Shown: positions 27,497 to 37,088 of the stretch, piece after piece | Layout of the letters: every line of letters begins with the position of its first letter | How positions within the stretch are numbered: the stretch's first letter is position 1 | From: Thiocapsa bogorovii | GTDB taxonomy: Bacteria > Pseudomonadota > Gammaproteobacteria > Chromatiales > Chromatiaceae | Reading direction: 5' to 3' | Assembly (NCBI RefSeq): GCF_021228795.1 | Contig: NZ_CP089309.1 | Coordinates: 2,232,001 to 2,296,000, forward strand | DNA: 64,000 bases | Made by a program: the position numbers and the translations under genes | The notes under the pieces: generated by a model | The model's database searches: none | What the model saw: only the letters and a program-made list of their open reading frames with translations | What the model was told of the DNA's origin: nothing

Positions 27497-28143
27497 TCAA
27501 AGACCCGAGCGTGCTCCTCCACGCGATGACCGACGGGATCAATCTGCTGACCTGGGCGCAGGAGGGCTTTGCCTTCGCCGAGGGATACGATGCCGAAGCG
27601 GGTCGCTATGAGGGGCTACGCGCGGGGCAGATCGTGACCCTGGTCGACAGCGAAGCGCCGGAGGTCTTGGTCAAAACCGACGTGGCCATGCGTCAGATGG
27701 ATGCCGAGCGCCCGGTCGCTCCGGAGCCGGAGCCGGGGAGGGCGCAACCGAACCCCAACGTCGTCGGTGACAAGCCGACGGTGGACCCGCCCGAGATCAC
27801 ACCACCGCGCGAAAAGACGCCGCCCCCGGCGGCGAAGCCGAAGCGCTTCCACGGCACCGTTCTTCTGGATGCGACCCGGGTCGGGCGCGACGCCGGCCGC
27901 ATTGCCGAAGAGGTCATCGCGCATCTCGACGGGCTCGTTCATGCCAAGGTGACCGTCACCATCGAGATCGAGGCAAAGCTTCCCGACGGCGCGCCGGATC
28001 AGGTGGTGCGCACGGTGAGCGAGAATTGCCGGACGCTGAAGTTTACGAGTCAGGGGTTCGAGAAGGACTGATTGACGCGCCTGCGAAGACGGCGTCAATG
28101 CCGAGATGAAGCACACCTGGTCAAAATCCGTTCAAAACGCACG

Positions 28144-28168
28144 ATGGCCCAGCATTGCGCTGGGCCAT
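28144..28168. terminator. Bidirectional stem-loop between DUF499 and sodB
   Basis: A perfect 10-bp stem ATGGCCCAGC (28144-28153) with GCTGGGCCAT (28159-28168) and a 5-nt loop sits between the convergent DUF499 gene and sodB. On the minus strand a TTTT lies about 5 nt downstream, on the plus strand TTTC. Likely the sodB terminator. Confidence 0.6.
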
Positions 28169-28236
28169 TTCGGATCTTTACTTCTTCAGAAGGTCGCCGA
28201 AGTTCGGGGCTTAATTATGAAGAAATAAAGGCTCGA

Positions 28237-28818
28237 TCAACCGCCGAAGTTGGCCGCGACAAACTCCCAGTTGATCTTGTCCCAGATCGCTTCGAGGTAC
28301 TTCGGACGGGCATTGCGGTAGTCGACGTAGTAGGCATGCTCCCAGACGTCGACTGTGAGCAGTGGCTTCTTGCCCTCGGTCATCGGGGTGCCGGCGTTGG
28401 AGGTGTTGTGGATCTCGATGGAGCCGTCTGCATTCTTCACCAGCCAGGTCCAGCCGGAGCCGAAGTTGGTGGCGGCGGCTTGCGAGAACTGCTTCTTGAA
28501 TTCGTCGAACGAGCCGAACTTGGCGTTGATCGCATCGGACAGTGCACCGGTCGGGGCGCCGCCGCCGTTCGGGCTGAGGCAGTTCCAGTAGAAGGTGTGA
28601 TTCCAGACCTGGGCCGCGTTGTTGAACAATCCGCCCGAGGATTTCATGATGATCTCTTCGAGACTCATGGTCTCGAACTCGGTGCCGGGAATCAGGTTGT
28701 TGAGGTTGTTGACATAGGTCTGGTGATGCTTGCCGTAGTGATACTCGATGGTTTCAGCCGAGATCACGGGCTCGAGCGCATTTCGTTCGTAGGGTAACGC
28801 TGGGAGTTCATGGGCCAT
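28237..28818 (-). CDS. sodB: Superoxide dismutase [Fe]
   Basis: 193 aa from the ATG with GAGGAGG 8 nt upstream. Metal ligands are in [33 protein letters not shown] and [14 protein letters not shown]. Iron specificity is suggested by [10 protein letters not shown] and the SodB-like length. It dismutates cytoplasmic superoxide. Monocistronic, ending in the hairpin at 28144-28168. Confidence 0.96.
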   Translation of the reverse strand: MAHELPALPYERNALEPVISAETIEYHYGKHHQTYVNNLNNLIPGTEFETMSLEEIIMKSSGGLFNNAAQVWNHTFYWNCLSPNGGGAPTGALSDAINAKFGSFDEFKKQFSQAAATNFGSGWTWLVKNADGSIEIHNTSNAGTPMTEGKKPLLTVDVWEHAYYVDYRNARPKYLEAIWDKINWEFVAANFGG

Positions 28819-28995
28819 GGTCAAGCCTCCTCGAAGGTTGGAATCTGCAAGTGTCTGCGGTCACCCGCAATGTTGGCCCGCGTTCGGGTATCTCAACCCA
28901 CGGATGGGGTGCCCGAGCGAGCGATGCGAAACTTTCGGGGGACGACATGGTCGCCGGAGCATCTGTGCGCAAGAAGGCACCGAGGTTCCGGCAAC

Positions 28996-30546
28996 ATGAA
29001 CGCCGTCGAGCTTGGGCTTTTCGCCAGCCGGCTCGAGTCGGTGTGCGACGAGATGGGTGCGGTGCTGCGACAGGCCGCCTTCTCGACGAACATCCGCGAT
29101 CGGCTCGATTTTTCGTGCGCGGTCTTCGATCGCAACGGGAGCCTCAGCGCCCAGGCCGCCCATATCCCGGTCCACCTGGGCAGCATGGCCTACGCGATGG
29201 CGGACATCGTCGGCGCGCTCGACTGGGCCGAAGGCGACATGGTGGTCCTCAACGACCCCTTCCTCGGGGGGACCCATCTGCCTGACGTGACGCTGGTGGC
29301 TCCGCTCTTCGCGGAGGGTCGGCTGGTCGCCTTCGTCGCCAATCGCGCACATCACGCCGACATCGGGGCGAGCGTGCCGGGGTCGATGCCGGTCTCGCGC
29401 ACACTCGACGAGGAGGGTCTGATCATCCCGCCCTGCCGGTTGGTCGCGCAAGGCGAGATCGACCGGTCGCTGCTGACAGGGATCCTCGGTGCGACGCGCA
29501 ACCCGGACGATGCCGGCGGTGATTTCTTAGCCCAGATCGGAGCCAATCGCGCCGGGTTGGCTCGGCTGGGGGGCCTGATCGACGGCCTTGGTGTCTCGGC
29601 CTACGTCTCGGCGATCCGCGCACTCGACGACTACGCGGAGCGCCTCGCGCGCTCGGCGCTCGGCATGATCCCGCCGGGACGCTACGCCTTCGAAGACGTG
29701 ATGGACGACGACGGCCAGGGGACCGAGGCGATCCCGATCCGGGTGGCCCTCGATGTGACGCCCGAGGGGATCCATGTCGATTTCGCCGGAACCGCAGGGC
29801 AAGTCGCGGGCAACATTAATTGCCCGCTCTCGGTCGCCGCGGCCGCCGTCTTCTACGCCTTTCGTTGCTTGATGCCACCGCAGACGCCTGCCTGCGGCGG
29901 GACCTTCCGCGCGATCGGCCTGACCGCACCGCTCGGCTGCTTGCTCAACGCGCAGCGCCCTGCAGCGGTGGCCGCGGGCAACGTCGAGACGAGCAGCCGT
30001 GTCGTGGATGTCGTGCTGGGCGCGCTCGCCCGAGCAATCCCGGATCGCATCCCGGCGGCCAGCCAAGGCAGCATGAACAACCTTGCGGTCGGCAGCACCG
30101 AGGCCGGTGCGGCCTGGGATTACTACGAGACCATCGGTGGCGGCATGGGCGCAGGTGCCAGCGGCGGCGGTTGGTCGGGGGTTCAGACCCACATGACCAA
30201 CACCCTCAATACGCCGATCGAGGTGCTGGAGGCGCGCTACCCCTTGCGGGTGTCGCGGTATGCCCTGCGATCCGGCTCGGGTGGCCGCGGCGCACGCGCC
30301 GGCGGCGACGGACTGGTCCGTGAGCTGACCTTTCTCGCCCCGGCCGAGGTGACGCTTCTCACCGAGCGGCGCCGCGTCGCGCCTTGGGGCATCGCAGGCG
30401 GCGGTCCCGCGCGCGCCGGTCGGAATCAGCTCAATGGGAAAGAACTGCCGCCCAAGGTCAGTCTTCGTGTGGCGAGCGGGGATCGCCTCGCTGTGGAGAC
30501 ACCGGGCGGCGGCGGTTGGGGTCACGAGCCGGAGCCGGAAGGATAA
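28996..30546 (+). CDS. Hydantoinase B/oxoprolinase family protein
   Basis: 516 aa from the ATG in GGCAACATGAACGCC; upstream in-frame sequence lacks homology. HyuB features include CDEMGAVLRQAAFSTNIRDR, AAHIPVHLGSM, VVLNDPFLGGTHLPDVT and the C-terminal GSGGRGARAGGDGLVREL and ETPGGGGWG. The family hydrolyses N-methylhydantoin or 5-oxoproline, normally with an HyuA ATPase subunit. No hyuA gene is adjacent, so the substrate is unknown. Confidence 0.88.
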   Translation: MNAVELGLFASRLESVCDEMGAVLRQAAFSTNIRDRLDFSCAVFDRNGSLSAQAAHIPVHLGSMAYAMADIVGALDWAEGDMVVLNDPFLGGTHLPDVTLVAPLFAEGRLVAFVANRAHHADIGASVPGSMPVSRTLDEEGLIIPPCRLVAQGEIDRSLLTGILGATRNPDDAGGDFLAQIGANRAGLARLGGLIDGLGVSAYVSAIRALDDYAERLARSALGMIPPGRYAFEDVMDDDGQGTEAIPIRVALDVTPEGIHVDFAGTAGQVAGNINCPLSVAAAAVFYAFRCLMPPQTPACGGTFRAIGLTAPLGCLLNAQRPAAVAAGNVETSSRVVDVVLGALARAIPDRIPAASQGSMNNLAVGSTEAGAAWDYYETIGGGMGAGASGGGWSGVQTHMTNTLNTPIEVLEARYPLRVSRYALRSGSGGRGARAGGDGLVRELTFLAPAEVTLLTERRRVAPWGIAGGGPARAGRNQLNGKELPPKVSLRVASGDRLAVETPGGGGWGHEPEPEG

Positions 30547-30650
30547 GTCGCTGTTGATTTCCTTTGCGTCCGTCGCGCCTTTGCGGTTCAAATCCAGTAT
30601 CAGAAAACGGGGTCACCGACGAGCGATCCCGACCTCATGGGAGCGGTCCG

Positions 30651-32435
30651 ATGTGCGGTATCTGTGGTGAATTGAGGCTCGACGGCGCCCCGGCCGACCT
30701 GGAGACCATCCAGGCCATGATGGGCGAGCTGGTGCGGCGCGGCCCGGACCACGGCGGCAGCTACAGCGACGGGGCACTCGGGTTCGGCCATCGGCGGCTC
30801 TCGATCATCGATCTGTCGGTGCGTTCCAATCAGCCGATGGTCGACGCCGAGCTCGGACTCGCCCTGGTCTTCAACGGAACCATCTACAACTATCGGGCGC
30901 TGCGTCGCGAGTTGGAAGAGCGCGGCTACCGCTTCTTCTCCGAAGGTGACAGCGAGGTCATCCTCAAGGCCTGGCACGCTTGGGGAACCGACTGCTGCGC
31001 GCGCCTGCACGGCATGTTCGCCTTCGCCGTCTGGGACGCGAATCAGCAGGTGCTCTTTCTCGCGCGTGACCGCTTCGGGATCAAGCCGCTCTATTGGTCC
31101 GAACAGGGCGGAACGCTGCGTTTCGCCTCCAGTACGCAGGCACTCCTGGCCGGCGGCGGGGTGGATACGGCGATCGACCCGGTCGCACTGCATCATCTCT
31201 TCACCCTGCATGCCGTGGTCCCCGCGCCGCGCACCATCCTGCGCGGGGTGCGCAAGCTCACGCCCGGACACTGGCTGCGGTTCGACGCGCGTGGCCGCCG
31301 GACCGAAGGCACTTATTGGCGTCTGGATGCGACGCGCCCGGCGGAGCCCCGGAGCGATGCCGACTGGCTGGAGGCGATCCACGTCGCGCTGCGTCAGGCG
31401 GTCAAGGTCCGCAGCGAGGTCGCCGATGTGCCGGTCGGCGTCTTGCTTTCGGGTGGGCTGGATTCGAGCCTCCTCGTTGCCTTGCTCGCCGAGGCGGGCG
31501 TGTCCGACCTGCGGACCTTCTCGGTCGGCTTCGAAGACACGCCCGAAGAGGCCGGGAGCGAGTTCCAATACTCGGATCTCGTCGTCGAGCGTTACGGCAC
31601 CCGGCATCATCGCTTCCTGGTCCCGAACGCCCAGGTCCTGCAGCGTCTGCCCGAGGCGATCGACGCCATGACCGAGCCCATGTTCGGCCAGGACGCCGTG
31701 GCCTTCTATCTCCTGGCCGAGCAGGTCTCGCGCGAAGTCAAGGTCGTACAGTCCGGACAGGGCGCGGACGAGGTCTTCGGCGGCTATTTCTGGTATCCGC
31801 GCATCGCGGCCGAGCGCGAGGGCTCGGCGGTCGAACGCTTCGCCAAACACTACTTCGACCGCGATCACGACGAATACCTGCGCATGGTCACCGACACCTA
31901 CGCCGGCGAGGACCACACCTCGGCGCTGATCGCCGAGCGCCTGGCCGAGCCCGACGCGGACGAGCTGTTGGATGCGGTCCTGCGTCTGGACGCAACGACC
32001 CTGATCGTCGACGACCCGGTCAAACGAGTCGACAACATGACGATGGCCTGGGGTCTGGAGGCACGGGTGCCCTTTCTGGATCATCACCTCGTCGAGCTCG
32101 CCGCACGCTGCCCGCCCGAGCTCAAGCTTCGCGAGGGCGGAAAATATCCACTCAAGGCGATGGCGCGCGGCCTCCTCCCGGATGCCGTCATCGACCGTCC
32201 CAAGGGCTATTTCCCGATGCCGGCGCTCAAATACGTCCGCGGCCCCTTTCTGGAACTGATGCGCGACGTCCTCGCATCACGGGTCAGCCGAGAGCGCGGT
32301 CTCTACCGGAAAACCTATCTGGACCAGCTACTCGCTGCACCGGACATGCACCACACCCGCATCCAGGGCAACAAACTCTGGCACCTCGCCTTACTGGAGC
32401 TTTGGCTGCAGCGCAACGTCGATCCACTCGGGTGA
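30651..32435 (+). CDS. N-acetylglutaminylglutamine amidotransferase (asparagine synthase-like)
   Basis: 594 aa from the ATG that leaves Cys2 as the glutaminase nucleophile (MCGICGELRLDG); GGAG lies 8 nt upstream. The class II glutaminase domain (1-210: RRGPDHGG, GHRRLSIIDLS, FNGTIYNYR) precedes the synthetase domain, whose PP-loop is GVLLSGGLDSSLLVALL. LHHLFTLHAVVPAPRTIL is characteristic of the NAGGN branch rather than AsnB. NAGGN is a dipeptide osmolyte. The usual partners (GNAT/ATP-grasp synthetase, peptidase) are not in the window. Confidence 0.85.
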   Translation: MCGICGELRLDGAPADLETIQAMMGELVRRGPDHGGSYSDGALGFGHRRLSIIDLSVRSNQPMVDAELGLALVFNGTIYNYRALRRELEERGYRFFSEGDSEVILKAWHAWGTDCCARLHGMFAFAVWDANQQVLFLARDRFGIKPLYWSEQGGTLRFASSTQALLAGGGVDTAIDPVALHHLFTLHAVVPAPRTILRGVRKLTPGHWLRFDARGRRTEGTYWRLDATRPAEPRSDADWLEAIHVALRQAVKVRSEVADVPVGVLLSGGLDSSLLVALLAEAGVSDLRTFSVGFEDTPEEAGSEFQYSDLVVERYGTRHHRFLVPNAQVLQRLPEAIDAMTEPMFGQDAVAFYLLAEQVSREVKVVQSGQGADEVFGGYFWYPRIAAEREGSAVERFAKHYFDRDHDEYLRMVTDTYAGEDHTSALIAERLAEPDADELLDAVLRLDATTLIVDDPVKRVDNMTMAWGLEARVPFLDHHLVELAARCPPELKLREGGKYPLKAMARGLLPDAVIDRPKGYFPMPALKYVRGPFLELMRDVLASRVSRERGLYRKTYLDQLLAAPDMHHTRIQGNKLWHLALLELWLQRNVDPLG

Positions 32436-32567
32436 GCGCGCGGCCACCCGGGGAAACGCAAGCGCCCAAGCGGGATGGATCACCACTCCCCTTTCGGGGT
32501 AGCTTGAAAAGCCCCTCACCGTCCCGACCCTTGTCAGATGGGTCCCCACACGAGATAGAGGTCAGCG

Positions 32568-32891
32568 ATGGATGTTTTGGAGCGAATCGGCGAACAGGTG
32601 AAGACGAATCCGGTCGTCATCTACATGAAAGGCACGCCGCAATTTCCCCAGTGCGGTTTTTCGATGAGGGCGTCAGCCGCTTTGCAGGAGTGCGGTGTTC
32701 CCTTTGCCTACGTAAACGTGCTGCAGGACCCGGAAATCTTCGAGAATCTTCCGCGTTATGCAGATTGGCCGACCTTCCCCCAGGTCTATATCGACGGAGA
32801 ACTGGTCGGCGGATGCGATATCACGCTGGAGCTTCACGCCAGTGGCCAGCTCAAGAGCATGATGGAAGAGGCGGCCTCCAAGCACGCCTGA
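32568..32891 (+). CDS. grxD: Monothiol glutaredoxin (Grx4 family)
   Basis: 107 aa. Active site PQCGFSMRA, with IGEQVKTNPVVIYMKGTP at the start and WPTFPQVYIDGELVGGCDI for glutathione binding. Such proteins carry [2Fe-2S] clusters with glutathione and deliver them in iron-sulfur assembly. GAGGTCAGCG precedes the ATG. Confidence 0.96.
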   Translation: MDVLERIGEQVKTNPVVIYMKGTPQFPQCGFSMRASAALQECGVPFAYVNVLQDPEIFENLPRYADWPTFPQVYIDGELVGGCDITLELHASGQLKSMMEEAASKHA

Positions 32892-32946
32892 GCCGTCACA
32901 TGCGGGGATCGGCCAAGCCGCGCCACCCGATTGCACGCGCCCGGCT

Positions 32947-33600
32947 TCAGGTCGGCTCCTTGTCCTCCCAAACCCGCACCGGGTCGAGCTCACGCCACCG
33001 ATTCACCACGGCGCAAAAAAGACGCGCGGTCTGCTCGGCGTCGTAGATCGCCGAGTGGGCCTCGCTGCTCTGCCAACCGAGACCCGCCTCCTTTGCCGCA
33101 CGCGCCAGCACGGTTTGACCAAACATCAGGCCGGCCAAGGTCACCGTGTCGAAGACACTGAAGGCGTGGAACGGGTTACGCTTGAATCCGGTCCGCTCGA
33201 CGGCGGCTTTGACGAACCCGAGGTCGAAATGGGCGTTGTGCCCGACCAAGATCGCCCGATTGCACCCGGTGGATTTGACTGCTTTGCGGATCGGCGTGAG
33301 GATGCGGGTCAAGGCGTCCCATTCCGAAATCGCGTCCCGGAAGGGGTGGTCGGGATCGATCCGATTGAAGGCCAGCGCGCTCGGATCGATCTCCGAGCCG
33401 ACGAAGGGCAGCACGTGACAGGCGATGGGCGCGGCCGGCTCGAGTCGCCCGTCGGGCAGCATTCGGATAATAATAGCGGCGATCTCCAGCAGGGCATGCC
33501 GCTGAGCGTCGAAGCCGGCTGTTTCGACATCGACCACCACCGGCAGAAAGCCCCGAAAGCGCGCGGCGATCCCTTCTCTCATTCTGGGTTCTTGATTCAT
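32947..33600 (-). CDS. rnt: Ribonuclease T
   Basis: 217 aa, near the E. coli length. DEDDh exonuclease residues are in [28 protein letters not shown] and [14 protein letters not shown]. It trims 3' ends of tRNA and other stable RNAs. The start ATG at 33600 has no strong ribosome site; MREGIAARF at 33582 is an alternative start. Convergent with grxD. Confidence 0.93.
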   Translation of the reverse strand: MNQEPRMREGIAARFRGFLPVVVDVETAGFDAQRHALLEIAAIIIRMLPDGRLEPAAPIACHVLPFVGSEIDPSALAFNRIDPDHPFRDAISEWDALTRILTPIRKAVKSTGCNRAILVGHNAHFDLGFVKAAVERTGFKRNPFHAFSVFDTVTLAGLMFGQTVLARAAKEAGLGWQSSEAHSAIYDAEQTARLFCAVVNRWRELDPVRVWEDKEPT

Positions 33601-33755
33601 GGCGACAGCATAAGTGGCGCGCGGATGATTGCCAAACACAGTGATTGTGCCGGCGCGTCGCCTCGGTCGGGCTTGTTTGTTTGCCGCGGCCGCAGCGGGT
33701 CCTCCGCGGCGTTCGAGGCCGGTCATGCAGCCAGACGCACGCGACGGCGCGTGCA

Positions 33756-34664
33756 ATGATCGCCCGACTCCTTCTCGCCGCATGGCTAGCGGCCGGCAGC
33801 ACATGCGCTTGGGCCGATCAGCCGACGAACGCGGACGACACCGCCGAGTCTGCCGGACACGCCGCGACCCGTGGAATCCTCTTCGAGATCCACTCCCCAT
33901 CAGGCGCCCCACCGAGCTTTCTCTTCGGTACGATCCATAGCGAGGACGTGCGGGTCGTGGAGCTTCCGGCGCCCGTGCGCGAGGCCTTCGATAGGAGCCC
34001 GAGTGTCGCCCTCGAGGTGGTCCCGGATGCCTCCGCCATCATCCGAGCGATGGTCACCATGGCTTACACCGACGGACGACTTCTGCGCGACGTTCTCCCC
34101 GCGGACCTCTACCAGGAGACCGCCGCAGCGCTTGGCGGCATCGGGATGCCGGAGGAGGCCTTCAAGGACCTCAAGCCCTGGGCTGTCGCGACACTGCTGA
34201 GCAGCCCGCCCTCCGAGACAGGCGAGTTTCTGGATATGCTGCTGTTTCGTCGGGCGGTCGCAGACGGCAAACGGGTCGAGGGCCTCGAAACCATGACCGA
34301 GCAGCTCACCGTCTTCGATGCCCTCCCCGAGTCCGATCAGATCACGCTGCTGAGAGAGACGCTCGCGTCGCGAGACCAACTGCCGCGCATCTTCGAGGCA
34401 CTGACCGCAGCCTACCTGAAACGCGATATCGACGAATTGCAGCGCCTGAGCGAACAGCACCTCGCGGACAGCGACCCTCGTCTCGCGGCACTCTTCCAGA
34501 GAGTGGTCATCGATTCGCGCAACCTCCGTATGGTCGAGCGCATGGCGCCCCTCCTCGACGAGGGCGGCTGGTTCATCGCGATCGGCGCCCTGCATCTCCC
34601 CGGCGATCAGGGGGTCGTCGCCCTGCTGCGACAGCGTAACCATCGCGTCACGGTCGCGTTCTGA
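33756..34664 (+). CDS. TraB/GumN family protein, secreted
   Basis: 302 aa with a signal peptide ([20 protein letters not shown]). It shows the TraB/GumN pattern of conserved short motifs: [14 protein letters not shown] near the start, [25 protein letters not shown] and the final [21 protein letters not shown]2H-type motifs near both ends suggest a metal-dependent hydrolase fold; the substrate is unknown. The start leaves a clear leader, which is why it is preferred over the longer open frame. Confidence 0.85.
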   Translation: MIARLLLAAWLAAGSTCAWADQPTNADDTAESAGHAATRGILFEIHSPSGAPPSFLFGTIHSEDVRVVELPAPVREAFDRSPSVALEVVPDASAIIRAMVTMAYTDGRLLRDVLPADLYQETAAALGGIGMPEEAFKDLKPWAVATLLSSPPSETGEFLDMLLFRRAVADGKRVEGLETMTEQLTVFDALPESDQITLLRETLASRDQLPRIFEALTAAYLKRDIDELQRLSEQHLADSDPRLAALFQRVVIDSRNLRMVERMAPLLDEGGWFIAIGALHLPGDQGVVALLRQRNHRVTVAF

Positions 34665-34797
34665 AACGCCCATCGGGAACCGGCACACACTCGCTTGCGG
34701 CCGATGGAACGGGGCATACCGGTGCAAAGGACGTGGATCGAGCGAGGTACCGGCTGTGATAGCATTTGCCGAACATGTCGCGAGAGATCTGCAACGC

Positions 34798-35577
34798 ATG
34801 AAGGACCGTGATTCGAGCGCCTATCGACAACTGACTGGGCTGGGTGTCTTGATCATCCTGCTGATCTGCACGGGCTGCACATCCTCGCCGAGCCGGATCT
34901 CGGAGCCACGCGACCCGCTCGAGCCGTTCAATCGGGCCGTCTTCCGTTTCAATACGGATTTCGACAACGCGTTCTTGAAGCCGATCGCCAAAGGCTATCA
35001 GGCCGTCACGCCGGATCCGGTCGAACGTGGCGTGACCAACTTCTTCGGCAACCTTTCCGACGTTACCTCGTTCGTCAACAATGTTCTCCAATTCAAGATG
35101 TCGCGTGCAGGCAGCGACGTCGGACGTCTCTTCATCAACTCCACGGTTGGCGTGCTGGGTTTCGTGGACGTCGCGACCAACGTGGGTTTACCGAGCTACA
35201 AGGAGGATTTCGGTCAGACACTCGGCTACTGGGGTCTGGATTCCGGCGCCTTCGTCATGGTGCCCTTCTTGGGGCCGAACAGTGTCCGGGACATCTTCGG
35301 CGATGTCGGCGATATCTTCACCGACCCCTTGTTCAACCTCGAGCCCGTCTTCGATCTCCCCAGAGATCACGTGTATTGGGGCCTGATCGCACTCCGGGCG
35401 GTCGACCGTCGAGCGAGCTATCTGGCGACCAGCCAGATCCTCGAGGACGCGGCCATCGACCCCTACATCCTCCTGCGCGATGCCTATCTGCAGCGGCGCC
35501 ACTATCGGGTGCACGACGGAAACCCGCCAAAGATCGAAGGTGAAGAGGACTTCTGGGACGAGGTGGAGTTCGACTAA
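34798..35577 (+). CDS. mlaA: MlaA (VacJ) outer-membrane lipoprotein
   Basis: 259 aa from MKDRDSSAYRQL, which gives a lipoprotein signal with lipobox LICTGC; a GTG at 34756 is the alternative. MlaA motifs are DPLEPFNRAVFRFN, LSDVTSFVNNVLQ, GRLFINSTVGVLGFVDVA and DFGQTLGYWGLDSG. It removes misplaced phospholipids from the outer leaflet of the outer membrane. Other mla genes are not adjacent. The TAA stop codon is part of palindromic element B. Confidence 0.94.
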   Translation: MKDRDSSAYRQLTGLGVLIILLICTGCTSSPSRISEPRDPLEPFNRAVFRFNTDFDNAFLKPIAKGYQAVTPDPVERGVTNFFGNLSDVTSFVNNVLQFKMSRAGSDVGRLFINSTVGVLGFVDVATNVGLPSYKEDFGQTLGYWGLDSGAFVMVPFLGPNSVRDIFGDVGDIFTDPLFNLEPVFDLPRDHVYWGLIALRAVDRRASYLATSQILEDAAIDPYILLRDAYLQRRHYRVHDGNPPKIEGEEDFWDEVEFD

Positions 35578-35660
35578 ACCGCGCCCGGCGCGCTGAGTGA
35601 TGACTTCGGATGGGATCGGCCGCCTCTGACTTAACGATTGTTGGAGCGGGCGCGGTTTAG
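35574..35660. repeat. Palindromic intergenic element, copy B
   Basis: 87 bp. The arms are CTAAACCGCGCCCG at the left (35574 on) and its complement CGGGCGCGGTTTAG at the right (ending 35660). The mlaA stop codon TAA (35575-35577) is inside the left arm; pyrC ends 5 bp beyond the right arm. Placed between convergent genes, it could stop transcription from both sides. Confidence 0.8.
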
Positions 35661-35664
35661 GCGC

Positions 35665-36708
35665 TCAAGGCACGACACGCCAAGCAACTGTTTCGGAGGC
35701 GCGCAGAGGCACGACCCGGCTGGATCCGAAGGAATAGGATGCCGGAACGGTCCAAGGCTCGCGGCTCAGACGAATGGTCTCGGCGTTGCGGGGCAGGCCG
35801 TAGAAATCCGCGCCATGGTGACTCGCGAATCCCTCCAGCCGCGCCAAGGCGCCGGCCTGCTCGAACACCTCGGCATAAAGCTCGATGGCGGCGTGTGCGC
35901 TGAAAGCCCCGGCACAACCGCAAGCGCTCTCCTTGCCCTCGATCGCATGCGGCGCGCTGTCGGTACCGAGGAAGAACCTCGGATGACCGCCCGTCGCGGC
36001 GGAGACCAGCGCGAGCCGATGGCGCTCGCGCTTGAGGATCGGCAGGCAATACAGGTGCGGACGAATCCCGCCGGCCAGCATGGCGTTGCGGTTGTAGAGC
36101 AGGTGATGCGGCGTGATGGTCGCTGCCAAATTCGGCGGTCCGTCGCGCACGAATGCGACCGCCTCGGCGGTCGTCACATGCTCGAAGACGATCTTGAGAT
36201 CGGGAAATGCGCGGACGATCGGCTCCAAGCGCTCCTCGATAAAGCGCTGCTCGCGGTCGAAGATGTCGACCTGATCGTCCGTCACCTCGCCATGCACCAG
36301 GAGCGGCAGACCAACACGCTGCATCGCCTCAAAGACCGGATAGCGTCCGAGCAGATCCGTGACCCCGTTCTCCGAGTTGGTGGTCGCACCGGCAGGATAG
36401 AGCTTGCAGGCGAAGACCTGACCGCTCGCCTTGGCCGTGCCGATCTCGGCCGGGCTCGTCTCGTCCGTGAGATAGAGCGTCATCAAGGGCTGAAAATCGC
36501 TGCCGGGCGGCCGTGCATCCAGGATGCGTGCTCGATAAGCGAGCGCCCTGGCGGTGTCCACAACCGGCGGCTTGAGATTGGGCATGACGATCGCGCGCCC
36601 GAAACAACGCGCGGTGTGGGCGAGCGCATCCGCCAGCACATCCCCGTCGCGCAGATGCAGGTGCCAGTCGTCCGGCCGGGTGATGCAAAGCTCCGTGACC
36701 TCGGTCAT
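35665..36708 (-). CDS. pyrC: Dihydroorotase
   Basis: 347 aa, equal in size to E. coli PyrC. Zn ligands are in [13 protein letters not shown], the carbamylated Lys in [15 protein letters not shown], His in LLVHGEV and [11 protein letters not shown], and Asp in [11 protein letters not shown]. It closes the dihydroorotate ring in pyrimidine synthesis. It starts one base after the stop of the zinc-finger gene, so the two are translationally coupled. Confidence 0.97.
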   Translation of the reverse strand: MTEVTELCITRPDDWHLHLRDGDVLADALAHTARCFGRAIVMPNLKPPVVDTARALAYRARILDARPPGSDFQPLMTLYLTDETSPAEIGTAKASGQVFACKLYPAGATTNSENGVTDLLGRYPVFEAMQRVGLPLLVHGEVTDDQVDIFDREQRFIEERLEPIVRAFPDLKIVFEHVTTAEAVAFVRDGPPNLAATITPHHLLYNRNAMLAGGIRPHLYCLPILKRERHRLALVSAATGGHPRFFLGTDSAPHAIEGKESACGCAGAFSAHAAIELYAEVFEQAGALARLEGFASHHGADFYGLPRNAETIRLSREPWTVPASYSFGSSRVVPLRASETVAWRVVP

Positions 36709-36709
36709 C

Positions 36710-36904
36710 TTAGACAAGCCGATAGCGGGCCCCGCAATAGGGACAGGTCGCCTCGTGGTTCGGCTCGTCTTCGATCGGCAGATAGACCCGCGGATGCATG
36801 TTCCACACGGGTGCACCCGGCAGAGGACAAGACAGCGGCAGATCCTTGTGGCTGACCTCGATCAGCTCATGCTCGGTCCGCGTCTCGACGGCGGCGTTGG
36901 ACAT
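36710..36904 (-). CDS. CHCC-type zinc-finger protein
   Basis: 64 aa from the ATG at 36904 (GGAG 9 nt upstream); an ATG at 36919 is possible. The zinc site is C-x12-H-x15-C-x2-C, seen in [16 protein letters not shown] and [12 protein letters not shown], as in the zf-CHCC family. Function unknown. Coupled to pyrC downstream. Confidence 0.88.
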   Translation of the reverse strand: MSNAAVETRTEHELIEVSHKDLPLSCPLPGAPVWNMHPRVYLPIEDEPNHEATCPYCGARYRLV

Positions 36905-36983
36905 CGGCAAAGTCTCCATCGAATGAGATGATCGGACAGGCGCCGCAAAGGTGACATGAGGCGCCTAATTCGCATTTTTTCAC

Positions 36984-37088
36984 TTTAAATCGCGTCAACT
37001 CCGGCGGTGAATCATTGCTTCGGCATCAACCCAACCGCTATCGAGCCGAACCATCACCGGACGCGATTTAAACCGGACGCGATTCAAA
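36984..37088. repeat. Palindromic intergenic element, copy C, with tandem right end
   Basis: The main unit is 36984-37072 with arms TTTAAATCGCGTC and GACGCGATTTAAA. Inside, GGTGA/TCACC and TTCGGC/GCCGAA also pair, so most of the unit folds into one hairpin. The right 16 bp, CCGGACGCGATTTAAA (37057-37072), is repeated with one change at 37073-37088. The ilvE stop codon lies in that second copy. Confidence 0.82.

Larger units (their letters stand above)
21371..28071 (+). pseudogene. Swt1-HEPN/DUF499 (COG1483) ATPase gene, split by IS256 and IS1634 and with a nonsense codon
   Basis: The three exonic pieces are 21371-21896, 23362-25617 and 27503-28071. Joined without the insertions and one copy of each duplication they give 3351 nt, exactly 1117 codons. 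Piece 1 is a Swt1-type HEPN domain (NHERVGRSLTLLKAGLGPFV, NRWAHQE). Pieces 1-2 continue through a TGA at 21875, where related proteins read KPWREV, into HEDLASGRYQQAEFAADLW. The ATPase has Walker A QLRTNFGGGKTHAML and Walker B CLILIDEWVAYARQL. Piece 3 (KDPSVLLHAMTDGINLL) ends in a Pro-rich linker and a small alpha/beta domain. Defence-type ATPase, now inactive. Confidence 0.88.

Noticed and set aside
30588-30602. GGTTCAAATCC, resembling a tRNA T-arm
   Set aside because: No acceptor stem, D-arm or anticodon arm can be drawn around it; chance match upstream of the amidotransferase gene.
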